DNA of 8,531 nucleotides, taken from Nanobdellota archaeon. GTDB taxonomy: Archaea > Nanobdellota > Nanobdellia > Pacearchaeales > GW2011-AR1. The stretch is from assembly GCA_018829425.1 (NCBI GenBank), contig JAHJUA010000083.1, positions 1 to 8,531 of the forward strand, read 5' to 3'. A program made the translations under genes and the position numbers. Positions 1 to 4,733 of the stretch are shown here, piece after piece. The first letter of the stretch is position 1; each line of letters opens with the position of its first letter. A model generated the notes under the pieces. That model saw nothing but the letters and a program-made list of their open reading frames with translations. It was not told the DNA's origin and did no database searches.

Positions 1-77
1 ACAGAAGCTTCGGCGACTGTTTCAGCTCACAATTACTAAAAGCCTCAATGTATTTATTTTGAACACACAAACCAAAA

Positions 78-123
78 AGGATTTTTAATCCTAAGGCGCG
101 GAGTCTCCTTTACGTTTTTTTTT
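78..123 (+). terminator. Possible terminator of an upstream + strand gene
   Basis: A small perfect hairpin (AGGATT, loop TTT, AATCCT at 78-92) is followed about 20 bases later by a run of nine T at 115-123. Archaeal termination depends mainly on U-rich tracts in the transcript, so this would suit a gene ending left of the window or in its first few dozen bases. No such gene can be confirmed here, and the T run also lies just upstream of the next promoter. Confidence 0.35.
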
Positions 124-143
124 ATTTTGATTCTAACAAAAAA

Positions 144-152
144 CTTTTAAAG
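144..152 (+). promoter_or_regulatory. TATA box of the 173-346 gene
   Basis: CTTTTAAAG is centred about 25 bases before the ATG at 173, the spacing expected when transcription starts at or next to the start codon. No ribosome binding site is seen between box and ATG. Confidence 0.5.
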
Positions 153-172
153 TTAAAAGATTTATAATAAAT

Positions 173-346
173 ATGGAAAAACAGAATACAAATATATCAA
201 AAGAAGAGCTAAATGAATTTATGAAGCAGATTGAAGGAGTTAAGTCAACTATAGAAATATTGCGAGATGAAAATTTGATGAATCAGATTAAGGAAAGTGA
301 AGAACTCGAAAGAAAGGGTGCGAAGTCTTTGAAAATTAATGTTTAG
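173..346 (+). CDS. Putative antitoxin of a convergent RelE-type toxin-antitoxin pair
   Basis: A 57-residue acidic protein starting at ATG 173, with a TATA-like box about 25 bases upstream. Residues 12-52 look like one or two amphipathic helices. The segment around residues 28-52 (TIEILRDENLMNQIKESEEL) follows the pattern seen in the toxin-binding tails of Phd/YefM-type antitoxins: a short Leu-rich stretch, 'D..LM..I.ES', then charged residues. There is no room for a full DNA-binding domain, so it may be a toxin-binding tail only. Its TAG overlaps by four bases the stop of the RelE-like toxin gene on the opposite strand. That tail-to-tail arrangement is unusual, since toxin and antitoxin normally share an operon. 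The antitoxin role is inferred from the helix pattern and the neighbour. Confidence 0.6.
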   Translation: MEKQNTNISKEELNEFMKQIEGVKSTIEILRDENLMNQIKESEELERKGAKSLKINV

Positions 347-600
347 TAAATTTTGTGCGAACCAATTGCTTCTATTAGAATTGTTTTTTCAGCGTCGTTG
401 ATTTTGTAAATCATTCTTATATTTGAACCGAGCCAGCATGCCCACTTTCCGGATAGTCTTCCCTGAAGCGGATGCGCGCCGCTTTCTCCTCGAGGATTTT
501 TCTTTAGGTTCTGGAGTTTATCTTTTATTCCTGTTCTTGAAAGAATATATTCATCCAGTTCTTTTTTCACCTTTTTATTTTTCGTCTCAAGCACAAACAT
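343..600 (-). CDS. RelE/ParE-superfamily toxin (mRNA interferase-like)
   Basis: An 85-residue basic protein with the RelE/ParE fold pattern: an N-terminal helical hairpin (residues 8-36), then the strands that form the active face. Family-typical features are 'HPLQGRLSGKW' at 43-53, 'NIRMIYKI' at 60-67 with Arg62 and Tyr65, and the ending 'IGSHKIY' at 79-85 with His82 and Tyr85. Family members cleave mRNA on the ribosome or, for ParE types, poison gyrase; the YafQ/RelE-like ending favours an mRNase. It has its own TATA box, centred near 625, overlapped by an 8-base inverted repeat. The probable antitoxin gene is convergent (173-346). Activity and pairing are inferred. Confidence 0.85.
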   Translation of the reverse strand: MFVLETKNKKVKKELDEYILSRTGIKDKLQNLKKNPRGESGAHPLQGRLSGKWACWLGSNIRMIYKINDAEKTILIEAIGSHKIY

Positions 601-620
601 AGTTTTTAGAAATAATTAAA

Positions 621-629
621 GTTTATAAT
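621..629 (-). promoter_or_regulatory. TATA box of the RelE-like toxin gene
   Basis: On the minus strand this reads AATTATAAAC and is centred about 25 bases before the toxin ATG (complement of 598-600). The spacing implies a leaderless transcript. Confidence 0.5.
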
Positions 630-647
630 TTTGCCGCTAGCAAAATT
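627..647. promoter_or_regulatory. Inverted repeat overlapping the toxin promoter, candidate operator
   Basis: A perfect dyad of AATTTTGC and GCAAAATT with a five-base centre (CGCTA). Its proximal arm overlaps the TATA/BRE region of the toxin promoter. Type II toxin-antitoxin complexes commonly bind inverted repeats at their own promoter, so this is a plausible autoregulatory site. It also lies about 22 bases before the TATA box of the divergent 699-974 gene and could influence that gene too. Confidence 0.45.
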
Positions 648-668
648 GCTATTACTTCTCTCAAATAA

Positions 669-677
669 TTTTATAAA
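669..677 (+). promoter_or_regulatory. TATA box of the 699-974 gene
   Basis: TTTTATAAA is centred about 26 bases before ATG 699, consistent with leaderless transcription. Confidence 0.55.
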
Positions 678-698
678 CCCATTCCTCTTCTATAAATC

Positions 699-974
699 AT
701 GCCAAAAAGAAGAAGTGTGAAAACAAAGAGTGTGAAGAAAATGAGTTTGGGCTGTAATAAAATGAGTTGTGCTCCTGGCTGCGGAATTTACGGAGTCGGA
801 TTTATCGGTGCGCTTGTTTATTACATTCAAACAACGACAGGAATCGGGGGAACCGTTCTCGGAATCTTGAAAGCTATCGTATGGCCAGCGTTCTTGGTGT
901 GGAAGTTGTTAGGCGGAGATTTGATTCCGAAAGCAGCGGGCGCAGCAGGTGCAGCAGCCGGTATGCCTTTTTAA
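699..974 (+). CDS. Small membrane protein with two predicted transmembrane helices
   Basis: A 91-residue protein that I do not assign to a named family. Residues 1-21 are strongly basic (Lys/Arg-rich) and should stay cytoplasmic. Cys19, Cys24 and Cys28 cluster just before the first hydrophobic stretch. Two probable membrane helices cover about 28-46 and 51-71, separated by a short Thr/Gly turn, so both ends would face the same side. The tail (78-88) is almost entirely Ala and Gly. The TATA box at 669-677 supports the ATG at 699. I have the impression that small proteins of this make-up recur in DPANN genomes, but cannot verify this. The overlapping frame (767-1021) lacks a promoter and is a shadow. 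Confidence 0.75.
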   Translation: MPKRRSVKTKSVKKMSLGCNKMSCAPGCGIYGVGFIGALVYYIQTTTGIGGTVLGILKAIVWPAFLVWKLLGGDLIPKAAGAAGAAAGMPF

Positions 975-1052
975 TCGTCGAGTTTATATCAGAAACACTC
1001 AAGTTGAAACAATCAGAATAGTATATTTTTATTTTATTTAATGTTAATTTTT

Positions 1053-1085
1053 CGCTCGCATACTGGTAACATGAACAGCTACGGG
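1053..1085 (-). repeat. Interspersed repeat, copy 1 (short form)
   Basis: On the + strand this reads CGCTCGCA, TACTGGTAAC, ATGAACAGCTACGGG in succession. It aligns with 7227-7273 and 8009-8053 in the same orientation. It lacks the internal 13-14 bases (a GCCC/GGGC mini-hairpin and a second CGCTCGC-like unit) present in the other two. It lies in the 217-base gap between the membrane protein gene and the HicB-like gene, where I see no gene. Its function is unknown. Confidence 0.6.
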
Positions 1086-1161
1086 ATTCTAGGGGTGTTG
1101 GTGTGTGGAGAATAAGGGGTTTGGGTTGTGACTGGCAATTTGGCTAGTTATTAATCAGCAA

Positions 1162-1172
1162 ATTTAAATATA
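1162..1172 (+). promoter_or_regulatory. TATA box of the HicB-like gene
   Basis: ATTTAAATATA is centred about 25 bases before ATG 1192. No ribosome binding site is seen, so the transcript is probably leaderless. Confidence 0.5.
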
Positions 1173-1191
1173 GGAATTTATTATTAATAAA

Positions 1192-1449
1192 ATGGAAAGG
1201 CGAATAGATGTTGATGTTGTAATCTATCCTGAAGGAAAAGATAAAAATAAAGTGTATAACATTAGTTCTATGCAGGTTCCTAATGTGGTGACGCAGGGTT
1301 CTACAATAGATGAAGCCAAAAATTGGCTAAAGGAAGCGCTTGAACTTTATTTTGAATCTGCTCCATGGGAACTTGAAAGATTGATGAAAATAAAAGTTGA
1401 AGAAGATAATAATGCTCCGATGATTAGTAAATTAACATTAATATCTTAA
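1192..1449 (+). CDS. HicB-family antitoxin-like protein, orphan
   Basis: An 85-residue protein with the HicB partial RNase H-like fold. It has an N-terminal strand (IDVDVVIYPEG, 5-15), then the signature 'MQVPNVVTQGSTIDEAKNWLKEALELYFE' region at about 27-55, in which 'VP..VTQG.T..EA...L.EAL.LY' matches the family. Canonical HicB proteins neutralise the HicA mRNA interferase, and many carry a C-terminal DNA-binding domain. None is recognisable here: residues 60-85 are a short acidic stretch and a strand. No HicA-like dsRBD gene lies next to it; the next gene is convergent and overlaps its last 12 bases. It may be a solitary regulator, a remnant, or partnered with an unrecognised toxin. Confidence 0.75.
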   Translation: MERRIDVDVVIYPEGKDKNKVYNISSMQVPNVVTQGSTIDEAKNWLKEALELYFESAPWELERLMKIKVEEDNNAPMISKLTLIS

Positions 1450-1608
1450 TAATTCATCAAGTTCTTTTATTGTTTCTTCTTTAATCTCAGCTTCACAGCA
1501 TGCAGATAACAAATTCTGGCGTACGATGTTGCTCGGCTTTTTTACATTTACAAGAACGATTGGTCGTCGGAGAGAGTTTCCATTGATTATCAACTTTTTT
1601 GAATTCAA
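1438..1608 (-). CDS. Probable small protein, third gene of the protease operon, TTG start
   Basis: An open frame of 56 codons plus TAA immediately follows the aspartic protease gene. The only sensible start is a TTG whose last two bases are the first two of the protease TGA stop (TTGA), the arrangement typical of translational coupling. No ATG or GTG occurs in the frame and no Shine-Dalgarno is evident. The product has a basic, strand-like first half (LIINGNSLRRPIVLVNVKK, residues 6-24), then a CysCys pair at about 37-38 and an acidic amphipathic C-terminal helix (39-55). I recognise no family. The regular composition and the absence of stops argue for a gene; the lack of ATG argues for caution. 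Confidence 0.5.
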   Translation of the reverse strand: MNSKKLIINGNSLRRPIVLVNVKKPSNIVRQNLLSACCEAEIKEETIKELDELLRY

Positions 1609-2033
1609 TAAAAATGTTCTTCTTTATATTTTAGAGCAACTCTTCTTTCAGATTGTTTGAATGTTATATGAAATTTATCAAAGAATCCTTCTCTTCCAAT
1701 CAGCGGAGGAAATTCGTAACCGTCTAAAATAACTTTTACCGGAATTTGAAAAAGATATTTTTCATGACCTTTGCTGATTTCAATATTAACTTTTGTTTGA
1801 ACTGCGGGCACTTCTCCACCGATGCCAAATGCTTTTTCTTTTTTGCCGGAAAGATCGAGACCTAAAAGTTCTGCCATACTTTTTGGGATTGCGGAGATGT
1901 CTGCTCCGGAATCTAAAAGAGCCATGAACTCGTATTTTGACCTGTTGCCCTGAAAAATTATCGGTACGGACGGACTGAAAGATTCCGTTCCATTTCCTCT
2001 TGAAATATTTTTGTATTTGAAAGTTAAAACCAT
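1605..2033 (-). CDS. Retropepsin-like aspartic protease
   Basis: A 142-residue single-domain protein of the retropepsin fold. The catalytic loop is 'LLDSGADISAIP' at 39-50, with Asp41 in the D-S/T-G-A motif and the hydrophobic and Pro residues that normally follow. A Gly-rich flap (FGIGGEVP, 69-76) comes next, and 'PPLIGREGFFDKF' at 109-121 matches the second psi-loop with its hydrophobic-hydrophobic-Gly signature. Such one-domain enzymes work as homodimers that supply one Asp each. There is no signal peptide or membrane segment, so it is probably cytosolic. It starts one base after the stop of the DUF5678-like gene, and its TGA overlaps a TTG start downstream. Substrate unknown. Confidence 0.85.
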   Translation of the reverse strand: MVLTFKYKNISRGNGTESFSPSVPIIFQGNRSKYEFMALLDSGADISAIPKSMAELLGLDLSGKKEKAFGIGGEVPAVQTKVNIEISKGHEKYLFQIPVKVILDGYEFPPLIGREGFFDKFHITFKQSERRVALKYKEEHFY

Positions 2034-2034
2034 T

Positions 2035-2238
2035 CTAGAAAATCATAGTTTCGCCGGAAGGGACTTTTACTAACAAAAATCTTTTATCTTTGCACTTTTT
2101 CTCCGCTTCTTCAGCTACTCTTTTTAGATCATCACCGTGAGAAACTATTTCTCCGCCGTAAATTGCAATCCACTTACCACTATAATTACTTAGATTTGTT
2201 TCCAGGAAATAATTGTAATTCGATTCTAGAACAGGCAT
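2035..2238 (-). CDS. DUF5678-like small protein upstream of the protease
   Basis: A 67-residue protein. The sequence 'YSGKWIAIYGGEIVSHGDD' at 19-37 fits the pattern of DUF5678 proteins (Gly-Lys-Trp-Ile/Val-Ala, a small loop, then His-Gly-x-Asp), followed by a helix (38-50) and a closing strand (LLVKVPSGETMIF, 55-67). Its function is unknown. It is the first gene of a tightly packed operon: one base separates its TAG from the protease ATG. I recall similar small proteins next to retropepsin-like genes in archaea, which suggests a chaperone, inhibitor or substrate of the protease, but this is inference. The TATA box at 2259-2269 supports the ATG at 2238. Confidence 0.75.
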   Translation of the reverse strand: MPVLESNYNYFLETNLSNYSGKWIAIYGGEIVSHGDDLKRVAEEAEKKCKDKRFLLVKVPSGETMIF

Positions 2239-2258
2239 GATAGCATTACTTTTCGCTT

Positions 2259-2269
2259 ATTTATAAATT
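2259..2269 (-). promoter_or_regulatory. TATA box of the DUF5678-protease operon
   Basis: On the minus strand this reads AATTTATAAA and is centred about 26 bases before the ATG at 2238. It diverges from the radC promoter, with about 43 bases between the two box centres. Confidence 0.6.
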
Positions 2270-2301
2270 TTCTCTTAATCCCAAGATGATGGTTCTATAG
2301 A

Positions 2302-2312
2302 TTTTTATAATA
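2302..2312 (+). promoter_or_regulatory. TATA box of radC
   Basis: TTTTTATAATA is centred about 24 bases before ATG 2331. No ribosome binding site is present. Confidence 0.55.
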
Positions 2313-2330
2313 TAATTTCTCTGTATCTTA

Positions 2331-3005
2331 ATGAAAATAAAAGATCTTCCAGATTCGAGCAAACCGCGGGAGCGATTTCTTAAGCATGGTCCCGAAGTTT
2401 TGAGTGACGCGGAATTGTTTGCTGTGATTTTGAGAACTGGGACTGTTGGAGAGAATGTGATGGAAGTTTCAAACAAGTTGATAAGTAAATTTGGGTTGGT
2501 TAATTTATTTGATTGCTCTCTGAAGGAATTAGAAGAAGTCAGGGGAATAGGAAAAAATAAAGCTATGCAGTTACTTGCTATGGCCGAACTTGGTAAGAGA
2601 TACAATAAAGAAAAACGATCTAATATTATAACCAAAATATCTTGCGCACAAGAGGTATTTAATTTGTTTAAAGAAGATCTTGAAGATAAAAAACAAGAAC
2701 ATTTTTACATTGTCATGCTTAATCACCAAAATAATATTATCGGTAAAGAACTTTTAACGAAAGGGATTCTTGATGCATCTATTATTCATCCGAGAGAAAT
2801 TTTTAAATCTGCAATTAGGAATTCTTCTTCAAAGATAATTCTTGTACATAATCATCCGTCGGGAAACCCAGAACCGAGCAGAGAAGACTTGGATATAACA
2901 AAAAGATTAATGGAGGCAGGGGAAATAGTTGATATAAAGATTATTGATCATGTAATTATTGGGGGAGATGAATGGTGGAGTTGGGCTGAAGAGAATAAAA
3001 TTTAA
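2331..3005 (+). CDS. radC: RadC family protein (UPF0758, JAMM/MPN domain)
   Basis: A full-length 224-residue RadC family protein. Residues 1-20 carry the 'PRERFLKHGPEVLSDAELFAV' type opening seen in bacterial RadC. A helix-hairpin-helix segment follows (about 63-85, with VRGIGKNKAMQL). The JAB/MPN metalloprotease-like domain fills 100-224. The zinc motif is intact: 'HNHPSGNPEPS..D' places His173, His175 and Asp186 as ligands, with Glu123 as the likely upstream Glu and Ser183 conserved. 'IDHVII' near 205-210 is also family-typical. Despite the name, a role in recombinational repair is not established, and its activity is unknown. It is mainly a bacterial and mobile-element family, so its presence in an archaeal setting suggests old transfer. 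It is expressed alone from its own TATA box. Confidence 0.95.
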   Translation: MKIKDLPDSSKPRERFLKHGPEVLSDAELFAVILRTGTVGENVMEVSNKLISKFGLVNLFDCSLKELEEVRGIGKNKAMQLLAMAELGKRYNKEKRSNIITKISCAQEVFNLFKEDLEDKKQEHFYIVMLNHQNNIIGKELLTKGILDASIIHPREIFKSAIRNSSSKIILVHNHPSGNPEPSREDLDITKRLMEAGEIVDIKIIDHVIIGGDEWWSWAEENKI

Positions 3006-3014
3006 TTTAAATAA

Positions 3015-3029
3015 GGCCAATTAATGGCC
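3015..3029 (+). terminator. Small hairpin after radC
   Basis: GGCCA and TGGCC enclose the loop ATTAA, nine bases after the radC stop. It may end or stabilise the radC transcript, but no T tract follows, so the assignment is weak. The rest of the gap to 3160 contains a 10-base direct repeat (ACATGGCATT at about 3062 and 3104) and no gene I can support. Confidence 0.3.
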
Positions 3030-3160
3030 CCAAATAATACCTTCTTATGAAGGAACCAGCAACATGGCATTGGTTTATTTTTTCCATTTAATGTCTGCTT
3101 TGTGCACATGGCATTCTTTTTTCTTTACAGACTTTCTATTGATTCAAAAACATTTTATAA

Positions 3161-3508
3161 TCAAGATTGGATATTAAGAGATGTTTTTGAAATTTCTTCA
3201 ATAGATTTTAATGCTTCTTCAATTGCTTTTATTTGCTCATCTAATACTTTCTCTTTATCTTTCATTTGTTCTTGTAAATTTTCAAATTCTTGTTTAGATT
3301 TATCAATTTCTAAGTCCTTTTTTCTTTCTTCTCTTTTAATATCTTCTTGAATATCTTTTTTCCAATTTTCCAATTCTTTTTTTAATTTGCCAATTTTCTG
3401 TTCTTTCTTTTTTACTTCTTCTTTAAGATTAGATTTAGAACTCATAATTTCTAATTTTCTTTTGACCAATCTTTCAACAATACTATATCTTGATTGACTT
3501 TCACTCAT
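3161..3508 (-). CDS. Coiled-coil protein of unknown function
   Basis: A 115-residue, highly charged, soluble protein. After a short head (1-24, MSESQSRYSIVERLVKRKL) nearly the whole chain (25-108) is predicted as one long alpha-helical coiled coil rich in Lys, Glu, Gln and Leu. It has no Cys, Pro or Trp-based domain that would suggest an enzyme, apart from one Trp in the coil. The even charge and lack of membrane segments suggest a cytosolic structural or scaffold subunit, but no function can be assigned. It is monocistronic, with a TATA box at 3530-3538. A + strand frame across the same DNA is a low-complexity shadow. Confidence 0.8.
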   Translation of the reverse strand: MSESQSRYSIVERLVKRKLEIMSSKSNLKEEVKKKEQKIGKLKKELENWKKDIQEDIKREERKKDLEIDKSKQEFENLQEQMKDKEKVLDEQIKAIEEALKSIEEISKTSLNIQS

Positions 3509-3529
3509 TATTTTATTTAGGCTATATAA

Positions 3530-3538
3530 TTTTTATAG
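3530..3538 (-). promoter_or_regulatory. TATA box of the coiled-coil gene
   Basis: On the minus strand this reads CTATAAAAA and is centred 26 bases before the ATG at 3508. Overlapping inverted repeats begin 11 bases further upstream (3549-3577). Confidence 0.55.
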
Positions 3539-3548
3539 TCTGTGTGTA

Positions 3549-3577
3549 AGTTCTTTAGGGTGCAAGAACTCCCCTAA
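3549..3577. promoter_or_regulatory. Two overlapping inverted repeats between the Bro-N gene and the coiled-coil promoter
   Basis: AGTTCTT and AAGAACT (3549-3555 and 3564-3570) form one perfect dyad. TTAGGG and CCCTAA (3555-3560 and 3572-3577) form a second that interlocks with the first, so in RNA only one could fold at a time. The site is just behind the Bro-N gene stop and just upstream of the coiled-coil TATA box. It could be a terminator for the former or an operator for the latter. Confidence 0.4.
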
Positions 3578-4434
3578 GAAATATAATTTAATTGAATTTT
3601 TCTTTTTTTCTTCTCTCTAACCTTCCTCTCCTCTTCATCCAGATAATTCTCCTCACTAACAACATCTTCTCCTGTTTCTTGTTCTAATTCTTCCCTTGCA
3701 TTTTTTGCAATTTCTCCTCCTTTTCTTGAAACACGAACGTGCTCATCAAATTCTTCTGGATTTTGTGTTCTTTCAATTTCTGCAGTTGACGCCTCTCCAA
3801 GCATCCCAAAGATTAATTCTAAATCAGTCATATGGTCTCTTAGATTTTCTTTACCTAATCTCTTAAACTTCTTATATTCGTTTGGAGTCATCCCAAAACT
3901 AGCTTTAGAAATTTCTGCAGTCAAAATAGCAAAATCACTTTGTTCTTCAACTCCTCTTTTTTCCCATTCATCTGTTAAATCCTGTCTAACTGCAATCCCT
4001 CTCAATCTTTTATCAATCCATGATTTAGAATATCCTTTTTTCTCATAAATTTCTTTCATTCTTTCCTGTGCAAGTTCAGGATTTTCAATTTCATCAATTC
4101 TTTCACTCCCAACTTTCGCAAGCCACAATTTAAACGGCTCTGCTTTCTTTGAAGGAATTGATTGGATTATTCTGAAGATACTTTGTTTATTTGCACAATC
4201 AGTTAGATATTTTTTCCCATCTGAAGATTCTAATTTCAGTTGTACCCAAATTGGGGACAACTGGAGTTGTTCAAATTCTCTTTCTTTAGTTTTCCCCCAA
4301 TATTGCCGTGGTGTTGGACTATCTGTTAAAACCCCCACAACATCCACAATAGAATAAAACCATTCACCATTATGCCAAATTCTTCGTATTTTTCTGTTTT
4401 CAAAAACAATTAATTTTTTTTCTTTCTCGCTCAT
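3574..4434 (-). CDS. Bro-N domain protein, DinD/phage antirepressor-like
   Basis: A 286-residue soluble protein. Residues 8-110 form a Bro-N (BRO/antirepressor) domain, with the strand-helix opening 'IRRIWHNGEWFYSIVDVVGVLTDS' and the conserved 'QSIPSKKAEPFKLWLAKVG' stretch at 91-109. The middle part (110-215: ERIDEIENPELA, KGYSKSWIDKR, DLTDEWEKRGV, ISKASFGMTPNEYK, LRDHMTDLELIF) matches proteins annotated as DNA-damage-inducible protein D or antirepressor in bacteria. The tail (245-286) is charged. Bro-N domains bind DNA in viruses and phages; the cellular role is unknown. It follows the AbrB-like gene by five bases, with no clear Shine-Dalgarno. Its strongest resemblance is to bacterial proteins, which suggests acquisition by transfer. 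Confidence 0.85.
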   Translation of the reverse strand: MSEKEKKLIVFENRKIRRIWHNGEWFYSIVDVVGVLTDSPTPRQYWGKTKEREFEQLQLSPIWVQLKLESSDGKKYLTDCANKQSIFRIIQSIPSKKAEPFKLWLAKVGSERIDEIENPELAQERMKEIYEKKGYSKSWIDKRLRGIAVRQDLTDEWEKRGVEEQSDFAILTAEISKASFGMTPNEYKKFKRLGKENLRDHMTDLELIFGMLGEASTAEIERTQNPEEFDEHVRVSRKGGEIAKNAREELEQETGEDVVSEENYLDEEERKVREKKKRKIQLNYIS

Positions 4435-4439
4435 CTTTA

Positions 4440-4658
4440 TTATATCTTTCTAAACTTTAAATTTATTTGCCTTTTTCCATCTAAATAAGTAATAATTATT
4501 TTTCTGTTTTTTTCGTCTTCAGCAAGATAAGAATAAAGTTCTTTTCCTTTCTCTAGATTACATCCCTCAACTATTAGTTTATTTATTGAAATATATGCAG
4601 TTGCTCTTTTGAAAATAATTTTACTTTTCCAACCAATTCCAAGAAATCTTTTTTTCAT
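4440..4658 (-). CDS. Small AbrB-like putative DNA-binding protein
   Basis: A 72-residue basic protein. Residues 10-50 (WKSKIIFKRATAYISINKLIVEGCNLEKGKELYSYLAED) follow the swapped-hairpin AbrB/MazE layout: a strand, 'x-A-Y-I-S-I-N-K' in the position of the usual 'R-I-x-I-P-K', a helix ending in 'CNLEKGKEL', then closing strands to residue 69. The proline normal in that loop is absent, so the assignment is tentative. If correct it is a dimeric DNA-binding regulator. It is the first gene of an operon with the Bro-N gene five bases downstream, and may repress its own promoter, which sits inside a symmetrical TTAGG/CCTAA pair (4665-4701). A second AbrB-type gene is divergent from it. Confidence 0.6.
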   Translation of the reverse strand: MKKRFLGIGWKSKIIFKRATAYISINKLIVEGCNLEKGKELYSYLAEDEKNRKIIITYLDGKRQINLKFRKI

Positions 4659-4664
4659 ATTCTT

Positions 4665-4701
4665 TTAGGTGCCTCACATACTTAAACCTTGTGGTGCCTA
4701 A
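4665..4701. promoter_or_regulatory. Symmetrical GGTGCCT sites around a promoter, candidate operator
   Basis: GGTGCCT occurs at 4668-4674 and 4693-4699, extended outward to TTAGG and CCTAA, so the outer arms are inverted about 4683. That centre coincides with the minus-strand TATA-like box, and the right-hand site abuts the + strand TATA box. The placement suits a regulator controlling both divergent promoters, possibly one of the two AbrB-like proteins. Confidence 0.45.
4679..4688 (-). promoter_or_regulatory. TATA-like box of the AbrB-like/Bro-N operon
   Basis: On the minus strand this reads GGTTTAAGTATG around the box TTTAAGTA, centred about 25 bases before the ATG at 4658. It is weaker than the other boxes in the window. 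Confidence 0.45.
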
Positions 4702-4703
4702 AG

Positions 4704-4713
4704 ATTTATATAT
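4704..4713 (+). promoter_or_regulatory. TATA box of the 4734-4913 gene
   Basis: ATTTATATAT is centred about 26 bases before ATG 4734. It sits four bases downstream of the right-hand GGTGCCT site. Confidence 0.55.
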
Positions 4714-4733
4714 AAAATTGATTATAAAAGATT

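Noticed and set aside
1..39. Possible 3' end of a + strand gene (13 codons ending in TAA at 37-39)
   Set aside because: Too short to judge; other frames are also open for similar lengths and no family match is possible, although the T-rich tract at 115-123 would fit an upstream gene.
767..1021. Second + strand frame across the small membrane protein gene
   Set aside because: No promoter at the right spacing, Arg/Ser-rich shadow composition, and the other frame has a TATA box and a coherent membrane-protein pattern.
2261..2635. Minus-strand frame overlapping the start of radC
   Set aside because: Antisense to a clear RadC N-terminus and covers both divergent promoters; Ser/Leu/Asn-rich shadow.
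3102..3350. Plus-strand frame opposite the coiled-coil gene
   Set aside because: Phe/Ser-rich translation is what the complement of a Lys/Glu-rich coil produces; no promoter.
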